DNA from: Gluconobacter wancherniae NBRC 103581
GTDB lineage: Bacteria > Pseudomonadota > Alphaproteobacteria > Acetobacterales > Acetobacteraceae
Reading direction: 5' to 3'
DNA: 64,000 nt
Assembly: GCF_007988885.1 (NCBI RefSeq)
Contig: NZ_BJUZ01000001.1
Span: 248,001-312,000, forward strand
Below are positions 36,544-45,136 of this stretch, one piece after another. Every line of letters starts with the position of its first letter. Position 1 is the first letter of the stretch. Made by a program: the position numbers and the translations under genes. The notes under the pieces are model-generated. The model ran no database searches and had not been told where the DNA came from. It saw nothing but the letters and a program-made list of their open reading frames with translations.

Positions 36544-37586
36544 GCCGTGAACTTATCGAAGATCGCGGTGCACAGCGTCGTTTCCAAAGCCCGATCATTC
36601 AGGTGGTGTCTTCCCGTGATGGTAAGACACTGGCTGCGCTGACTGCGGACGGGGAGATCGTTCTCGTGCCCCGCAGCGAACTTCGCAATTCGGATGCGTG
36701 GACTGTGGTGCCCGTACATGACGGCGCATTGTGTCTGGCACAGGATTGTTCGGAGAATGCCTTCCTGAGCGGTGGCGAAGACGGAAAGCTGGTGCGCATT
36801 TCGGCTGATGGTACGACCGAAATCCTGCATGATGGTCGCCGCTGGATTGAGTGTGTTGCCAGCACTCCCACGCATCTGGCGTTTTCAAGCGGAAAGCAGC
36901 TTGAGGTCCGCAATGCTGCAGGCCGCGAAACGCTCAAGACCTTGGAGCATCCGTCTACAGTGACGGGGATTGTGTTCGATACGAAGGGCAAGCGGATCGC
37001 GGCTTCGCATTATAATGGTGCCTCGCTTTGGTTTGTGCAGGCCAAGGTGGACAATGTCCGCCCGTATGAGTGGAAGGGCAGCCATATTGGTATCGTCATT
37101 CATCCGGGTGGCGATGCACTTGTCACGAGTATGCAGGAGAATGATCTGCATGGCTGGCGCCTTGCCGATGGCCATAATATGCGCATGAGCGGCTATCCCA
37201 AGCAGGTCAAGTCGATGGCGTTTACGCGCAATGGCCGATGGCTCGCCACGTCTGGCGCTGATTCGATTGTGCTCTGGCCGTTCTTTGGTGGAGGGCCAAT
37301 GGGCAAGCCGCCGATCGAGATTGCACGTCTTCCGGGCTTTTTCGTCAGTGCCGTATGCCCAAATCCCAAGGAAGACATCGTTGCCGGTGGCTTTGAGGAT
37401 GGCACGTTGCTGCTTGCTGAAATCGGTGGCGGAGACCAGCGCGTTCTGCCGGTTTGCACGGGACAGACTGACAATGGTGCGCGGGGGCGTGTGACGTCCA
37501 TAGCGTTTACGCCGCAGGGCGGTGCATTGATTTTTGGTACCGAGGAAGGAACACTCGGGACAGTGGACCTTTCCGCCGCATCCTGA
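36540..37586 (+). CDS. WD40-repeat beta-propeller protein coupled to CobW
   Basis: 348 residues without a signal peptide. Successive blade-like repeats of about 40 residues can be followed, for example SSRDGKTLAALTADGEIVLV, SMAFTRNGRWLATSGADSIV and TSIAFTPQGGALIFGTEEGT. It probably forms a cytoplasmic seven-bladed propeller acting as a binding platform. It is translationally coupled to both neighbours (ATGA with cobW, TGATG with the phosphatase gene). This suggests a partner or client of the CobW chaperone; no enzymatic motif is visible. Confidence 0.85.
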   Translation: MSRELIEDRGAQRRFQSPIIQVVSSRDGKTLAALTADGEIVLVPRSELRNSDAWTVVPVHDGALCLAQDCSENAFLSGGEDGKLVRISADGTTEILHDGRRWIECVASTPTHLAFSSGKQLEVRNAAGRETLKTLEHPSTVTGIVFDTKGKRIAASHYNGASLWFVQAKVDNVRPYEWKGSHIGIVIHPGGDALVTSMQENDLHGWRLADGHNMRMSGYPKQVKSMAFTRNGRWLATSGADSIVLWPFFGGGPMGKPPIEIARLPGFFVSAVCPNPKEDIVAGGFEDGTLLLAEIGGGDQRVLPVCTGQTDNGARGRVTSIAFTPQGGALIFGTEEGTLGTVDLSAAS

Positions 37587-38491
37587 TGAAAATGGCAGGG
37601 GTTGTGTCACTGTTGTGGCGTAATCCCTGCACTGGATTTCGTCAGATCTATCAAGGTTCCGACTTTCTGTTCTGGATTACGATGATCCGACCTTCTTATT
37701 TTGCGGCTGTTTTGTTGACCTGCGCGACTGCGTTACCTGTATTGTCGTATTGTGCGGTCGAAATGTATTTCGTGCCGGACCCCGTTCCGGAACATGTATT
37801 GCCAGATGGCCGACAGTTTCTTGCGGGCCCACCGGATCGGCAAAGCGCCGCGTTTCAGGATGATCTACGTGTTTTTCATGCGACACGTGCGCTGAAGGAT
37901 TCTCCTCGCTGGAGGCTGGCGCGGCTGGATGCTGATCATTCGGATACCGCCCTGGCCAGGGATTTCTCCTGCGCGGCGGGATTTCGGATTGACCTTGCAG
38001 AGACGCCGCATCTCGTCCGTTTTCTCAGGCGCTCGCGGCACGCGATCCGCCGCCGGGTGACGGAGGAAAAACACCTTTGGCATCGCACGCGCCCGTTCGT
38101 TGGAAATGATCTGCCGGTGTGCGTGGGGAAAAATACAGATCTGGACGGTCATGCCTCCTATCCATCAGGGCATGCTACCGCAGGCTTTACAATGGCGTTG
38201 CTACTTGCGGATCTGCTTCCGGACCAGCGTGAGGCGATCATGACGCGTGGGCATGTTTTTGGAGAGAGCCGATTGGTGTGTGGTGTGCACTGGAAATCAG
38301 ATGTTGAGGCGGGATTTCGCAACGGCATGATGTTCATGCAGGCGTTGAAAACCGACCCAGCTCTCAAGGGCGATCTTGAAATGGCAAGGCAGGAGCTTGC
38401 TCAGGCTCGGCTGAGAGGGCTGCGTCCTGATCCTGAGGAATGCGCGCTGGAAGCAGATGCCGCGCTTCATCCTGTCATTCCATGGCAATAG
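37586..38491 (+). CDS. Exported PAP2-type (class A acid) phosphatase
   Basis: Up to 301 residues. The three-part PAP2 active site is complete: KHLWHRTRP (KX6RP), YPSGHATAG (PSGH) and SRLVCGVHWKSD (SRX5HX3D). The layout matches bacterial class A non-specific acid phosphatases. A signal-like segment starts at MIRPSYFAAVLLTCATALP, so the true start may be the ATG at 37682 rather than 37586, although the latter forms a TGATG with the WD40 gene. Probably periplasmic, releasing phosphate from organic esters. Confidence 0.88.
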   Translation: MKMAGVVSLLWRNPCTGFRQIYQGSDFLFWITMIRPSYFAAVLLTCATALPVLSYCAVEMYFVPDPVPEHVLPDGRQFLAGPPDRQSAAFQDDLRVFHATRALKDSPRWRLARLDADHSDTALARDFSCAAGFRIDLAETPHLVRFLRRSRHAIRRRVTEEKHLWHRTRPFVGNDLPVCVGKNTDLDGHASYPSGHATAGFTMALLLADLLPDQREAIMTRGHVFGESRLVCGVHWKSDVEAGFRNGMMFMQALKTDPALKGDLEMARQELAQARLRGLRPDPEECALEADAALHPVIPWQ

Positions 38492-38525
38492 GCTGGGGCT
38501 ATAAGCGCGTCGGGAGATGCTGCCG

Positions 38526-39917
38526 TCAGGCTTCCGGGGTTTTTTCGGGGGTGGAAGGGAGAGGTTTTGAGGGCATCTCGGTCTGGGATCGTGGTGTTGT
38601 GGTTGCGGGCCGGTCATTGGCTTCCATAAAGCGGTCTGCCAGTGCGCTGTATAGCGGCTGTGGGCAGATCATGCGCGAAACGCCGAAAGCCAGAAAGGAT
38701 GTGGCCAGCAGAGCAAGCGTGACCTGCTGGTTGTCACACATTTCCATGACGATGATGGTGGCTGTCAGCGGGGCCTGAACAGTTCCACAGAAATAGGCGA
38801 CGGTTCCCAGCAGGACTACGGCGCCGGGCGTGGTGTGTGGCAGAAACTGCTCCACCCAGCCGCCAATTCCAGCGCCGATCGAGAGGGAAGGAGCGAACAG
38901 GCCGCCCGGAATGCCCGAGCAGTATGAAACGATGGTTGCCAGATATTTGTAGATGAAAAACGATGCGGGGTAATGCTCGGTTCCGGCGATGATGGCGCGT
39001 GCCTGTTCGTATCCGGTGCCGTAGGTGGCGCCCTTTGAAAATAGGCCAATGATGGCAAGTATCAGGCCGCATAGCGCTGCGAAGGCGATGGGGTTCTTTT
39101 TGGTAAAGCGGCCTAGCAGTCCCGGAATTCCGTAAGAAACGCGGATCAGGATTGCCGAGAATGTTCCACCGGCAAGGCCGCCGAGGATGCCGCATGTCAG
39201 AACCGCGATCCATGCTGTCCCGATCGGCACATCGACATCCGTGTGACCGAAATAGGTGTAGTTGCCAACGAGTGCGATTGCCGTAACGCCCGAGAGCACA
39301 ACGCCTGTGAGGGTTGTGCCGGATGTGCGCTGCTCGAAGGAGTGTGAGAGCTCTTCAATTGCGAACACGATCCCGGCCAGAGGTGTGTTGAAGGCAGCTG
39401 AGACACCTGCGGCACCTCCGGCAAGTATCATGCTGCGACGCGCGGCGATGTTGGACTGGCCCATCATGCGAGAGAAGGCGTGCATGATGGATGCGCCGAC
39501 CTGAACCGTTGGCCCCTCACGGCCGATCGATGCACCGCATAGCAGGCCGATCGTTGTGAGCACGATCTTGCCAAAGGCGACCTTGAGAGACAGGACGCGG
39601 TCCACGATATCGAAATTGCCGATATGCAGTGTTGCGATTGTCTGCGGAATGCCAGAGCCCTGCGCGCCTTTGAAAAAGGTTCGCGTCAGCCAAGTGGAGA
39701 GGGCGAGCCCAGATGGTATAATAACCAGCATCGCCCAGCGGTTCCACGTTACGACATGCTGGCACATGGCCGAGGCCCAGTTTGCAGCCGCAGCAAAACC
39801 CACTGCGGCAAGCCCTACGCACACCGCACCTACCCAGTAGACCAGCGTACGGCGCCATTGCGACGTGGTGACCCGGGCCGACCGGCGCAGATACATGATG
39901 CGGTTTTTGCGCCGCAT
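38526..39917 (-). CDS. ClC-family chloride channel/transporter
   Basis: About 463 residues from the ATG at 39917; the frame continues to 40034, but the extra 39 residues are Pro/Ser-rich and not typical. The three selectivity motifs are present: GSGIPQT, GREGPTVQVGAS (with the gating Glu) and GIPGGLFAPSLSIGAG. Around 12-18 hydrophobic helices follow the ClC pattern. There is no CBS domain. Bacterial ClC proteins often exchange Cl- for H+ and aid acid resistance, which would suit this organism. It converges on the phosphatase gene with 34 bases between. Confidence 0.92.
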   Translation of the reverse strand: MRRKNRIMYLRRSARVTTSQWRRTLVYWVGAVCVGLAAVGFAAAANWASAMCQHVVTWNRWAMLVIIPSGLALSTWLTRTFFKGAQGSGIPQTIATLHIGNFDIVDRVLSLKVAFGKIVLTTIGLLCGASIGREGPTVQVGASIMHAFSRMMGQSNIAARRSMILAGGAAGVSAAFNTPLAGIVFAIEELSHSFEQRTSGTTLTGVVLSGVTAIALVGNYTYFGHTDVDVPIGTAWIAVLTCGILGGLAGGTFSAILIRVSYGIPGLLGRFTKKNPIAFAALCGLILAIIGLFSKGATYGTGYEQARAIIAGTEHYPASFFIYKYLATIVSYCSGIPGGLFAPSLSIGAGIGGWVEQFLPHTTPGAVVLLGTVAYFCGTVQAPLTATIIVMEMCDNQQVTLALLATSFLAFGVSRMICPQPLYSALADRFMEANDRPATTTPRSQTEMPSKPLPSTPEKTPEA

Positions 39918-40158
39918 CGCGTGCTGGGAAGAAATATGCCCCGCAGGAAGTGGGCGGGGTGGGATATCGGCGGAGGTGTTTGGTGTATCAGCCAAGGAGA
40001 TCGTCCAGAAGGATGGTCGGCAAGGGCGGAGCACGCCAGGCCAGAGCTCCGTGTGTTCCTCGCTCCTGCCAGCATCGCGCGCGCCGGGTCAAGGAAATGT
40101 CGCGGCATTTGTGGTGGGAAGACGCGCCGCCGGCTGACTGTGCTACCTGGGAGTGCGC

Positions 40159-41052
40159 TCAGGAAAGGACCAGAACGCCGCTGTGCTTTGCCTTGTCCGG
40201 TGGCTCGACATGGATGTGGATGGATGTACGGCCCAGCTTTTCGCGAATGGCTGCTTCAATCCTGTCACAGATGTCGTGGGCATCAGAGACCGTCATTTCG
40301 CTGGGAACCACCAGGTGAAATTCCACAAAGGAGAGAGGGCCCACCTTGCGCATCCGCAGGTCATGGGCCTCCAGCGCGCCGTCACCATGTTCGGAAATGA
40401 TGGAGCGTACGGCCTCTACCATTTCAGGAGCGGGAGCTGCGTCCATCAGGCCCGACATGGAGCGGTGCATCATCCCGAAGCCTGCCCGTAAGACGTTCAG
40501 GGCCACGAAAATCGAGAGCAGCGGGTCAAGCTGTGGCCAGTTCAGAACAGGAATGAGCGCGACACCGATGACGAGTGCGAATGTTGCCCAGACATCGGAC
40601 TGGACATGGTCTCCGGCGGCCTGAAGGGCCTGGGAAGACTGGCGTCGTCCAACGGTGATGAGTGTGCGCGCCCAGGCAAGGTTGATGAGCCCCCCAAGTG
40701 CATTGAGTGCAACGCCGCGCAGAGGCGCATGGACGGGGTGGGGATGCCACCAGTCATGGATCGCGATGACGAGGATGCCAACAGCCGTCAATACGACGAG
40801 CACCCCTTCGATAACTGCTGAAAGATATTCTGCCTTGCCGTGGCCGTATGGGTGGTTGTCGTCTGCGGGGAGTGCTGCAATCGATATGGCCCAGAGCGTG
40901 CCGGTGGCGGCAATGACGTTCAGAATCGTCTCGATGGCGTCAGACAGCAGTGCGTCTGAACCAGAAACGACATAGGCGGCATATTTCACGCCAAGCACGA
41001 GCACGCTTACGGCGATGGACGCACGGGCGACCTTTATCCGGGTAGAAGTCAT
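40159..41052 (-). CDS. Cation diffusion facilitator family transporter (FieF-like)
   Basis: 297 residues with six hydrophobic segments and a C-terminal cytoplasmic domain. The TM2 metal site reads LLSDAIETILNV, with E and N where many CDFs have H and D. NHPYGHGKAEYLSA and GDHVQSDVWATFA (the TM5 His/Asp pair) are present. It exports a divalent cation in exchange for protons; the altered site leaves the metal unclear. It starts 9 bases after the second CDF gene, so the two form an operon. Confidence 0.9.
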   Translation of the reverse strand: MTSTRIKVARASIAVSVLVLGVKYAAYVVSGSDALLSDAIETILNVIAATGTLWAISIAALPADDNHPYGHGKAEYLSAVIEGVLVVLTAVGILVIAIHDWWHPHPVHAPLRGVALNALGGLINLAWARTLITVGRRQSSQALQAAGDHVQSDVWATFALVIGVALIPVLNWPQLDPLLSIFVALNVLRAGFGMMHRSMSGLMDAAPAPEMVEAVRSIISEHGDGALEAHDLRMRKVGPLSFVEFHLVVPSEMTVSDAHDICDRIEAAIREKLGRTSIHIHVEPPDKAKHSGVLVLS

Positions 41053-41061
41053 GGGTTGTTG

Positions 41062-42090
41062 TCAGCAGCCTGCAGCACGGGCGTCGCAGGCTGAAGTCCC
41101 TGTTTCAACCTGGAAGGTAGGATGAGCAATTCCGAATTTCTGGCGCATAACGGTTCCTGCTTCGGCAATCAGTGCATCAGAGGAGATGCCTGAACCCGTG
41201 TCGTGAAGCAGATGAACGGTCATAGCGGTTTCAGTCGTGCTCATAGGCCAGATGTGCAGGTGATGCAGGCCACCAACCCCCGGTAGGCTCAGAAGCGTTT
41301 TTTCGACAAGTGTTGAGTCGATATTCGCGGGGACGGCATCAAGCGCCAGTTCCAATGATCCGCGCAGCAGGGACCATGTACCGAGCACGATGGACGCAGA
41401 GACGATGAGGCTGACGATTGGATCAATGATCGCATAGCCTGTGAAGGAAATCAGCAGGCCCGCGATCACCACTGCAAGTGCCATGACGGCGTCTGCTGCC
41501 ATGTGTATGAACGCGCCGCGGATGTTCATGTCACTTGATGCCCCACGCAGGAAAAGGAGCGCAGTGCCGCCGTTGATGGCGATTCCGATGAGCGCTACCC
41601 ACGTGACGACATTGCCTTCCACGGCCTGATGCGAAAAGAGGCGCAGGACCGCTTCCCAGACGATCGCGCCCGTCACCAGCAGCAGGATGCAGGCATTTGT
41701 GAGGGCAGCGAGAATGGTGGAGCGGCGCAAACCATATGTGAAGCGTGCAGAAGGCGCGCGCTTTGCAAGATGCTGTGCGAGCCATGCAGCTCCCAGGCCC
41801 AGAACGTCTGAAAGATTGTGTCCTGCGTCGGCCAAAAGGGACATGGAGTGTGCCCAGACACCCCAGAGCGCCTCCGCGCCGACATAGGCCGTGTTCAGGA
41901 GAATCCCGATGGCGAATGCCGCCCCGAAATTTTGTGGTTCGTGAGTGTGGCTGTGTCCGAAGCCATGAGAATGGCCGTGCCCGGAGCAGGAGCCATGATC
42001 GTGGCCTGCGTGCTCATCGTGGCTATGATCATGTTCATGGTGGTGCTCGGCATGATCATGAGCGCTGTTGTGATGTTGATGCGTCGTCAT
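41062..42090 (-). CDS. CzcD/ZitB-like CDF zinc exporter with His-rich N-terminus
   Basis: About 342 residues from the ATG at 42090. The first about 45 residues are a His/Asp/Glu-rich metal-binding tail (starting MTTHQHHNSAHDHAEHHHEH). Six helices follow with the zinc-site motifs LLADAGHNLSDVLG in TM2 and HMAADAVMAL in TM5, and a C-terminal domain that includes LPGVGGLHHLHIWPM. It exports Zn2+ (possibly Cd2+ or Co2+). The frame is open to 42216, but the upstream part lacks the family pattern. Two Cys close to the C-terminus (TSACDARAAGC) are unusual. Confidence 0.92.
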   Translation of the reverse strand: MTTHQHHNSAHDHAEHHHEHDHSHDEHAGHDHGSCSGHGHSHGFGHSHTHEPQNFGAAFAIGILLNTAYVGAEALWGVWAHSMSLLADAGHNLSDVLGLGAAWLAQHLAKRAPSARFTYGLRRSTILAALTNACILLLVTGAIVWEAVLRLFSHQAVEGNVVTWVALIGIAINGGTALLFLRGASSDMNIRGAFIHMAADAVMALAVVIAGLLISFTGYAIIDPIVSLIVSASIVLGTWSLLRGSLELALDAVPANIDSTLVEKTLLSLPGVGGLHHLHIWPMSTTETAMTVHLLHDTGSGISSDALIAEAGTVMRQKFGIAHPTFQVETGTSACDARAAGC

Positions 42091-42230
42091 ATCCGGGCAC
42101 AGCTGTGAAATGGGGAGCCTAACCATAGCCCATACGGAGGACACGACCCAGAGTTTTCCTGCTGACCAGTTCCCGCGACAGGCAGGGCATGCTTTATTGG
42201 AGGCAGAAAATATCAACTGGGAGAGCCATC

Positions 42231-42812
42231 ATGGCCGCTAAGAAAATCCTGATGATTGTCGGTGATTTCGTTGAAGATTACGAAGTCATGGTACCGTTTC
42301 AGATGCTTCTGATGGTGGGGCACAAGATTGATGCCGTGTCTCCCGGGAAAAAAGCAGGGCAGCAGATCGCCACGGCCATTCATGATTTTGAGGGCCATCA
42401 GACCTACACCGAAAAACGCGGCCATAACTTCACGCTCAACGCGAGTTATGAAGGCGTGAAAGCTGACGATTACGATGCGATCATTATTCCAGGCGGACGT
42501 GCACCGGAACAGCTTGGGACGGATGAGAGTGTGCTTGCGCTCGTGCGGGCATTTGTCGAGCAGGGCAAGCCTGTCGCTGCGGTTTGTCATGGACCGCAGC
42601 TTCTTGCGGCTGCAAATGTGATCAAGGGACGCCGTATTTCGGCATATCCGGCCTGTCGTGCGGAAATGATCCTCGCGGGCGCCGAGTACGCATCCATCGC
42701 CATGGATGACGCCATTACGGACGGTCAGTTCGTTACAGCTCCCGCGTGGCCTGCGCATCCGGCATGGATTGCACAGTTCCTCAAGGTTCTGGGAACACGC
42801 ATCGAAGCCTGA
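42231..42812 (+). CDS. DJ-1/PfpI family protein
   Basis: 193 residues from the ATG at 42231 (GGGAGAGCC just upstream). The nucleophile elbow is AAVCHGPQLLAAA, with the Glu of GDFVEDYEV near the N-terminus and YDAIIIPGGRAPEQL typical of the family. PfpI/YhbO-like members act in stress protection and have been proposed as glyoxalases or deglycases; a protease role is doubtful. It is divergent from the CzcD-like gene, and an inverted repeat (42836-42843 with 42862-42869) follows its stop. Confidence 0.88.
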   Translation: MAAKKILMIVGDFVEDYEVMVPFQMLLMVGHKIDAVSPGKKAGQQIATAIHDFEGHQTYTEKRGHNFTLNASYEGVKADDYDAIIIPGGRAPEQLGTDESVLALVRAFVEQGKPVAAVCHGPQLLAAANVIKGRRISAYPACRAEMILAGAEYASIAMDDAITDGQFVTAPAWPAHPAWIAQFLKVLGTRIEA

Positions 42813-42895
42813 TTTTTCATAATATCGGCTGTTTTCTGCGCCATGGGGTGTTAATCCTCATTGGCGCAGGGCTTGGTTGGTCGTAGAGAAGAGGA

Positions 42896-43522
42896 ATGAC
42901 GAATTCCTCTTCTCCGCATGACGAGCAGCAAGATATCCTCAACACCGGAAGCGGTCGGATCGAAGGCACGATAGAGCGCCTTTTCTTCGCGACACGCTGG
43001 ATTGCGGCGCCGCTTTACATGGGTCTGACCGCAGGCCTGCTGGTTGTGGCGATCAAGTTTTTCCAGTTGCTGATCAAGCTGATTCTGACCAGTTTCAATC
43101 TGGATTTCGATGATGTGTTTGTCGGCGTTCTGGATCTGATCGATCTTGTCCTGTTGGCCAACCTGCTATTGATCGTCATGTTTTCCGGATATGAGAATTT
43201 CGTTTCTCGCCTCGATATCCGCAATCATACGGATTATCCGAGCTGGATCGGGCATGTCACGTTTGGGGACATCAAGATCAAGCTGATGGCCTCCATCGTT
43301 GCAATGTCTGCCATTCATGTCCTTGCCGATTTCATCCGCGTTGATGATACCACCACACGCGCTCTGGAATGGAGCGTTGGCATTCATCTGGCTTTCGTGG
43401 TTTCCGGCGTTCTGATGGCTGTCATGGATCGCATCATGGAAGGCTCGGCAGACACGACTGCCGCGAGCACGCCGGATGCTCATCACGCTGAAGCAAAAGC
43501 ACAGACCGAAGACCACGCATGA
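42896..43522 (+). CDS. UPF0114 (YqhA) family inner-membrane protein
   Basis: 208 residues with about four hydrophobic helices. The YqhA pattern is clear in LFFATRWIAAPLYMGLTAGL, DLIDLVLLANLLLIVMFSGY, the ENFVSRLDI loop and FGDIKIKLMASIVAMSAIHV. The function of the family is unknown. An acidic C-terminal tail rich in Ala/His/Glu follows the last helix. AGAGG lies close to the ATG. Its stop overlaps the start of the FAD oxidoreductase gene in an ATGA, so the two are coupled. Confidence 0.88.
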   Translation: MTNSSSPHDEQQDILNTGSGRIEGTIERLFFATRWIAAPLYMGLTAGLLVVAIKFFQLLIKLILTSFNLDFDDVFVGVLDLIDLVLLANLLLIVMFSGYENFVSRLDIRNHTDYPSWIGHVTFGDIKIKLMASIVAMSAIHVLADFIRVDDTTTRALEWSVGIHLAFVVSGVLMAVMDRIMEGSADTTAASTPDAHHAEAKAQTEDHA

Positions 43523-45135
43523 TCCGCATTACTGAACTCCGCCTTCCTCTTGATCATCCGGAGGAGGCGCTGCGTGAGGCAGTGCTCGCGCGTCTCAATA
43601 TTTCTGAAGCTGATCTCACGGGCTTTACGATTGCCCGCCGCGGGTACGATGCGCGCAAGCGCGGACACATCGTGCTCGTTTATAGTGTGGATTGTGAAGT
43701 GGCAGACGATGCTGCGGTGCTTGCCGCACATGAAGCCGATCCGCATGTGCGTCCAACTCCCGATACGGCGTTTCACCTTCCAGATGTGAAGCTTCCCGAA
43801 GGGATGGCCCGTCCTGTTGTGATCGGTGCCGGGCCTTGCGGCTTGATGGCTGCGCTGACGCTGGCGCAGGCCGGGCTGAAGCCAATTGTGATTGAACGTG
43901 GAAAAGACGTTCGTTCCAGAACGGTCGACACGTTTGCCTTCTGGCGTAAAGCAGTTCTCACGCCCGAGAGTAACGTACAGTTCGGCGAAGGGGGCGCGGG
44001 GACGTTTTCGGACGGCAAGCTGTGGTCAGGTGTTTCTGATCCGCGTCATCTGGGCCGCCGTGTGCTTGAAGAATTCGTTCGTGCGGGTGCGCCAGAGGAA
44101 ATTCTGTTCGTATCCAAACCTCATATCGGTACGTTCCGGCTCGTCAGGATGGTCATGTTCATCCGCGAAGAAATTGAGCGGCTGGGTGGTGAATACCGTT
44201 TCGATACACGTGTGGATGGCATCGAGACGCAGGGAGAGGGAGATGCGCGTCGTATCCGTGCACTCAATCTTTCAACAGGTGAGGTGCTGCCTGCAGAGCG
44301 TGTAATCCTCGCTATCGGGCATTCAGCACGCGACAGTTTCGAAATGCTGCATCAGAGTGGCGTTGCCATGGATGCCAAGCCATTTTCGATTGGTGTACGC
44401 ATAGAGCATCCTCAGTCCATGATCGACACGGCCCGTTTCGGTGCGCAGGCTGGCCATGAGCTTCTGGGCGCTGCCGACTACAAGCTCGTTCACCATGCTT
44501 CCAACGGGCGGGGTGTCTATTCGTTCTGCATGTGCCCGGGTGGACAGGTCGTTGCGGCAACATCCGAGATTGGTCAGGTCGTTACGAACGGAATGAGCCA
44601 GTACTCGCGCGCGGAACGCAATGCCAATAGTGGTATTGTTGTGGAAGTGACGCCTGACCGCGATTTCCCCGGAGATGTGCTGGCAGGTGTGGCTTTCCAG
44701 CGCAAATGGGAAAAAGCGGCGTTTGTGGCTGGAGGGAGCGACTATAAGGCCCCTGCCCAGACAGTTGGGGATTTTCTGGCGGGTCGCCCCTCCACGGAAC
44801 TCGGGAGTGTCGTGCCGTCATACAAGCCGGGCGTTACCCCGACAGATCTTTCGCTATGCCTCCCCGACTTTGTGACTGTTGCGATCAGAGAGGCGCTTCC
44901 GCGTTTCGAGCGCAAGATACGGGGCTTCTCAATGGACGACGCGATCATGACCGGAGTTGAAACGCGGACATCGTCACCCATCAGGATGCGTCGCGGGCAG
45001 GACGGTCAGAGTTCCACCCTGCGGGGTCTTTTCCCGGCGGGAGAAGGGGCAGGCTATGCCGGTGGTATTCTCTCCGCCGGCATAGATGGCATTCGTGTAG
45101 CAGAATGGCTGGCAGCCTCTTTGCAGGCTGCCTGA
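43519..45135 (+). CDS. FAD-dependent oxidoreductase (COG2509-type)
   Basis: 538 residues. An N-terminal domain of about 85 residues (MIRITELRLPLDHPEEALRE) precedes the FAD-binding Rossmann motif VVIGAGPCGLMAALTLAQAG and the FGEGGAGTFSDGKLWSGV signature of these uncharacterised dehydrogenases. A C-terminal LFPAGEGAGYAGGILSAGID closes the FAD site. The substrate is not known. It is coupled to the UPF0114 membrane protein. A perfect 8-base inverted repeat spans its last codons, and the convergent MFS gene ends one base away. Confidence 0.85.
   Translation: MIRITELRLPLDHPEEALREAVLARLNISEADLTGFTIARRGYDARKRGHIVLVYSVDCEVADDAAVLAAHEADPHVRPTPDTAFHLPDVKLPEGMARPVVIGAGPCGLMAALTLAQAGLKPIVIERGKDVRSRTVDTFAFWRKAVLTPESNVQFGEGGAGTFSDGKLWSGVSDPRHLGRRVLEEFVRAGAPEEILFVSKPHIGTFRLVRMVMFIREEIERLGGEYRFDTRVDGIETQGEGDARRIRALNLSTGEVLPAERVILAIGHSARDSFEMLHQSGVAMDAKPFSIGVRIEHPQSMIDTARFGAQAGHELLGAADYKLVHHASNGRGVYSFCMCPGGQVVAATSEIGQVVTNGMSQYSRAERNANSGIVVEVTPDRDFPGDVLAGVAFQRKWEKAAFVAGGSDYKAPAQTVGDFLAGRPSTELGSVVPSYKPGVTPTDLSLCLPDFVTVAIREALPRFERKIRGFSMDDAIMTGVETRTSSPIRMRRGQDGQSSTLRGLFPAGEGAGYAGGILSAGIDGIRVAEWLAASLQAA
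45111..45132. terminator. Inverted repeat inside the 3' end of the FAD oxidoreductase gene
   Basis: GGCAGCCT (45111-45118) and AGGCTGCC (45125-45132) form a perfect 8-pair stem with a 6-base loop, directly before the TGA. The MFS gene on the other strand stops at 45137. With no space between the genes it may serve both ends, but no T-run follows on either strand. Confidence 0.45.
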
Positions 45136-45136
45136 G

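Noticed and set aside
42836-42869. Inverted repeat CTGCGCCA/TGGCGCAG after the DJ-1 gene as a terminator
   Set aside because: The stem is only 8 pairs with an 18-base loop and no T-run; too weak to list as a terminator.
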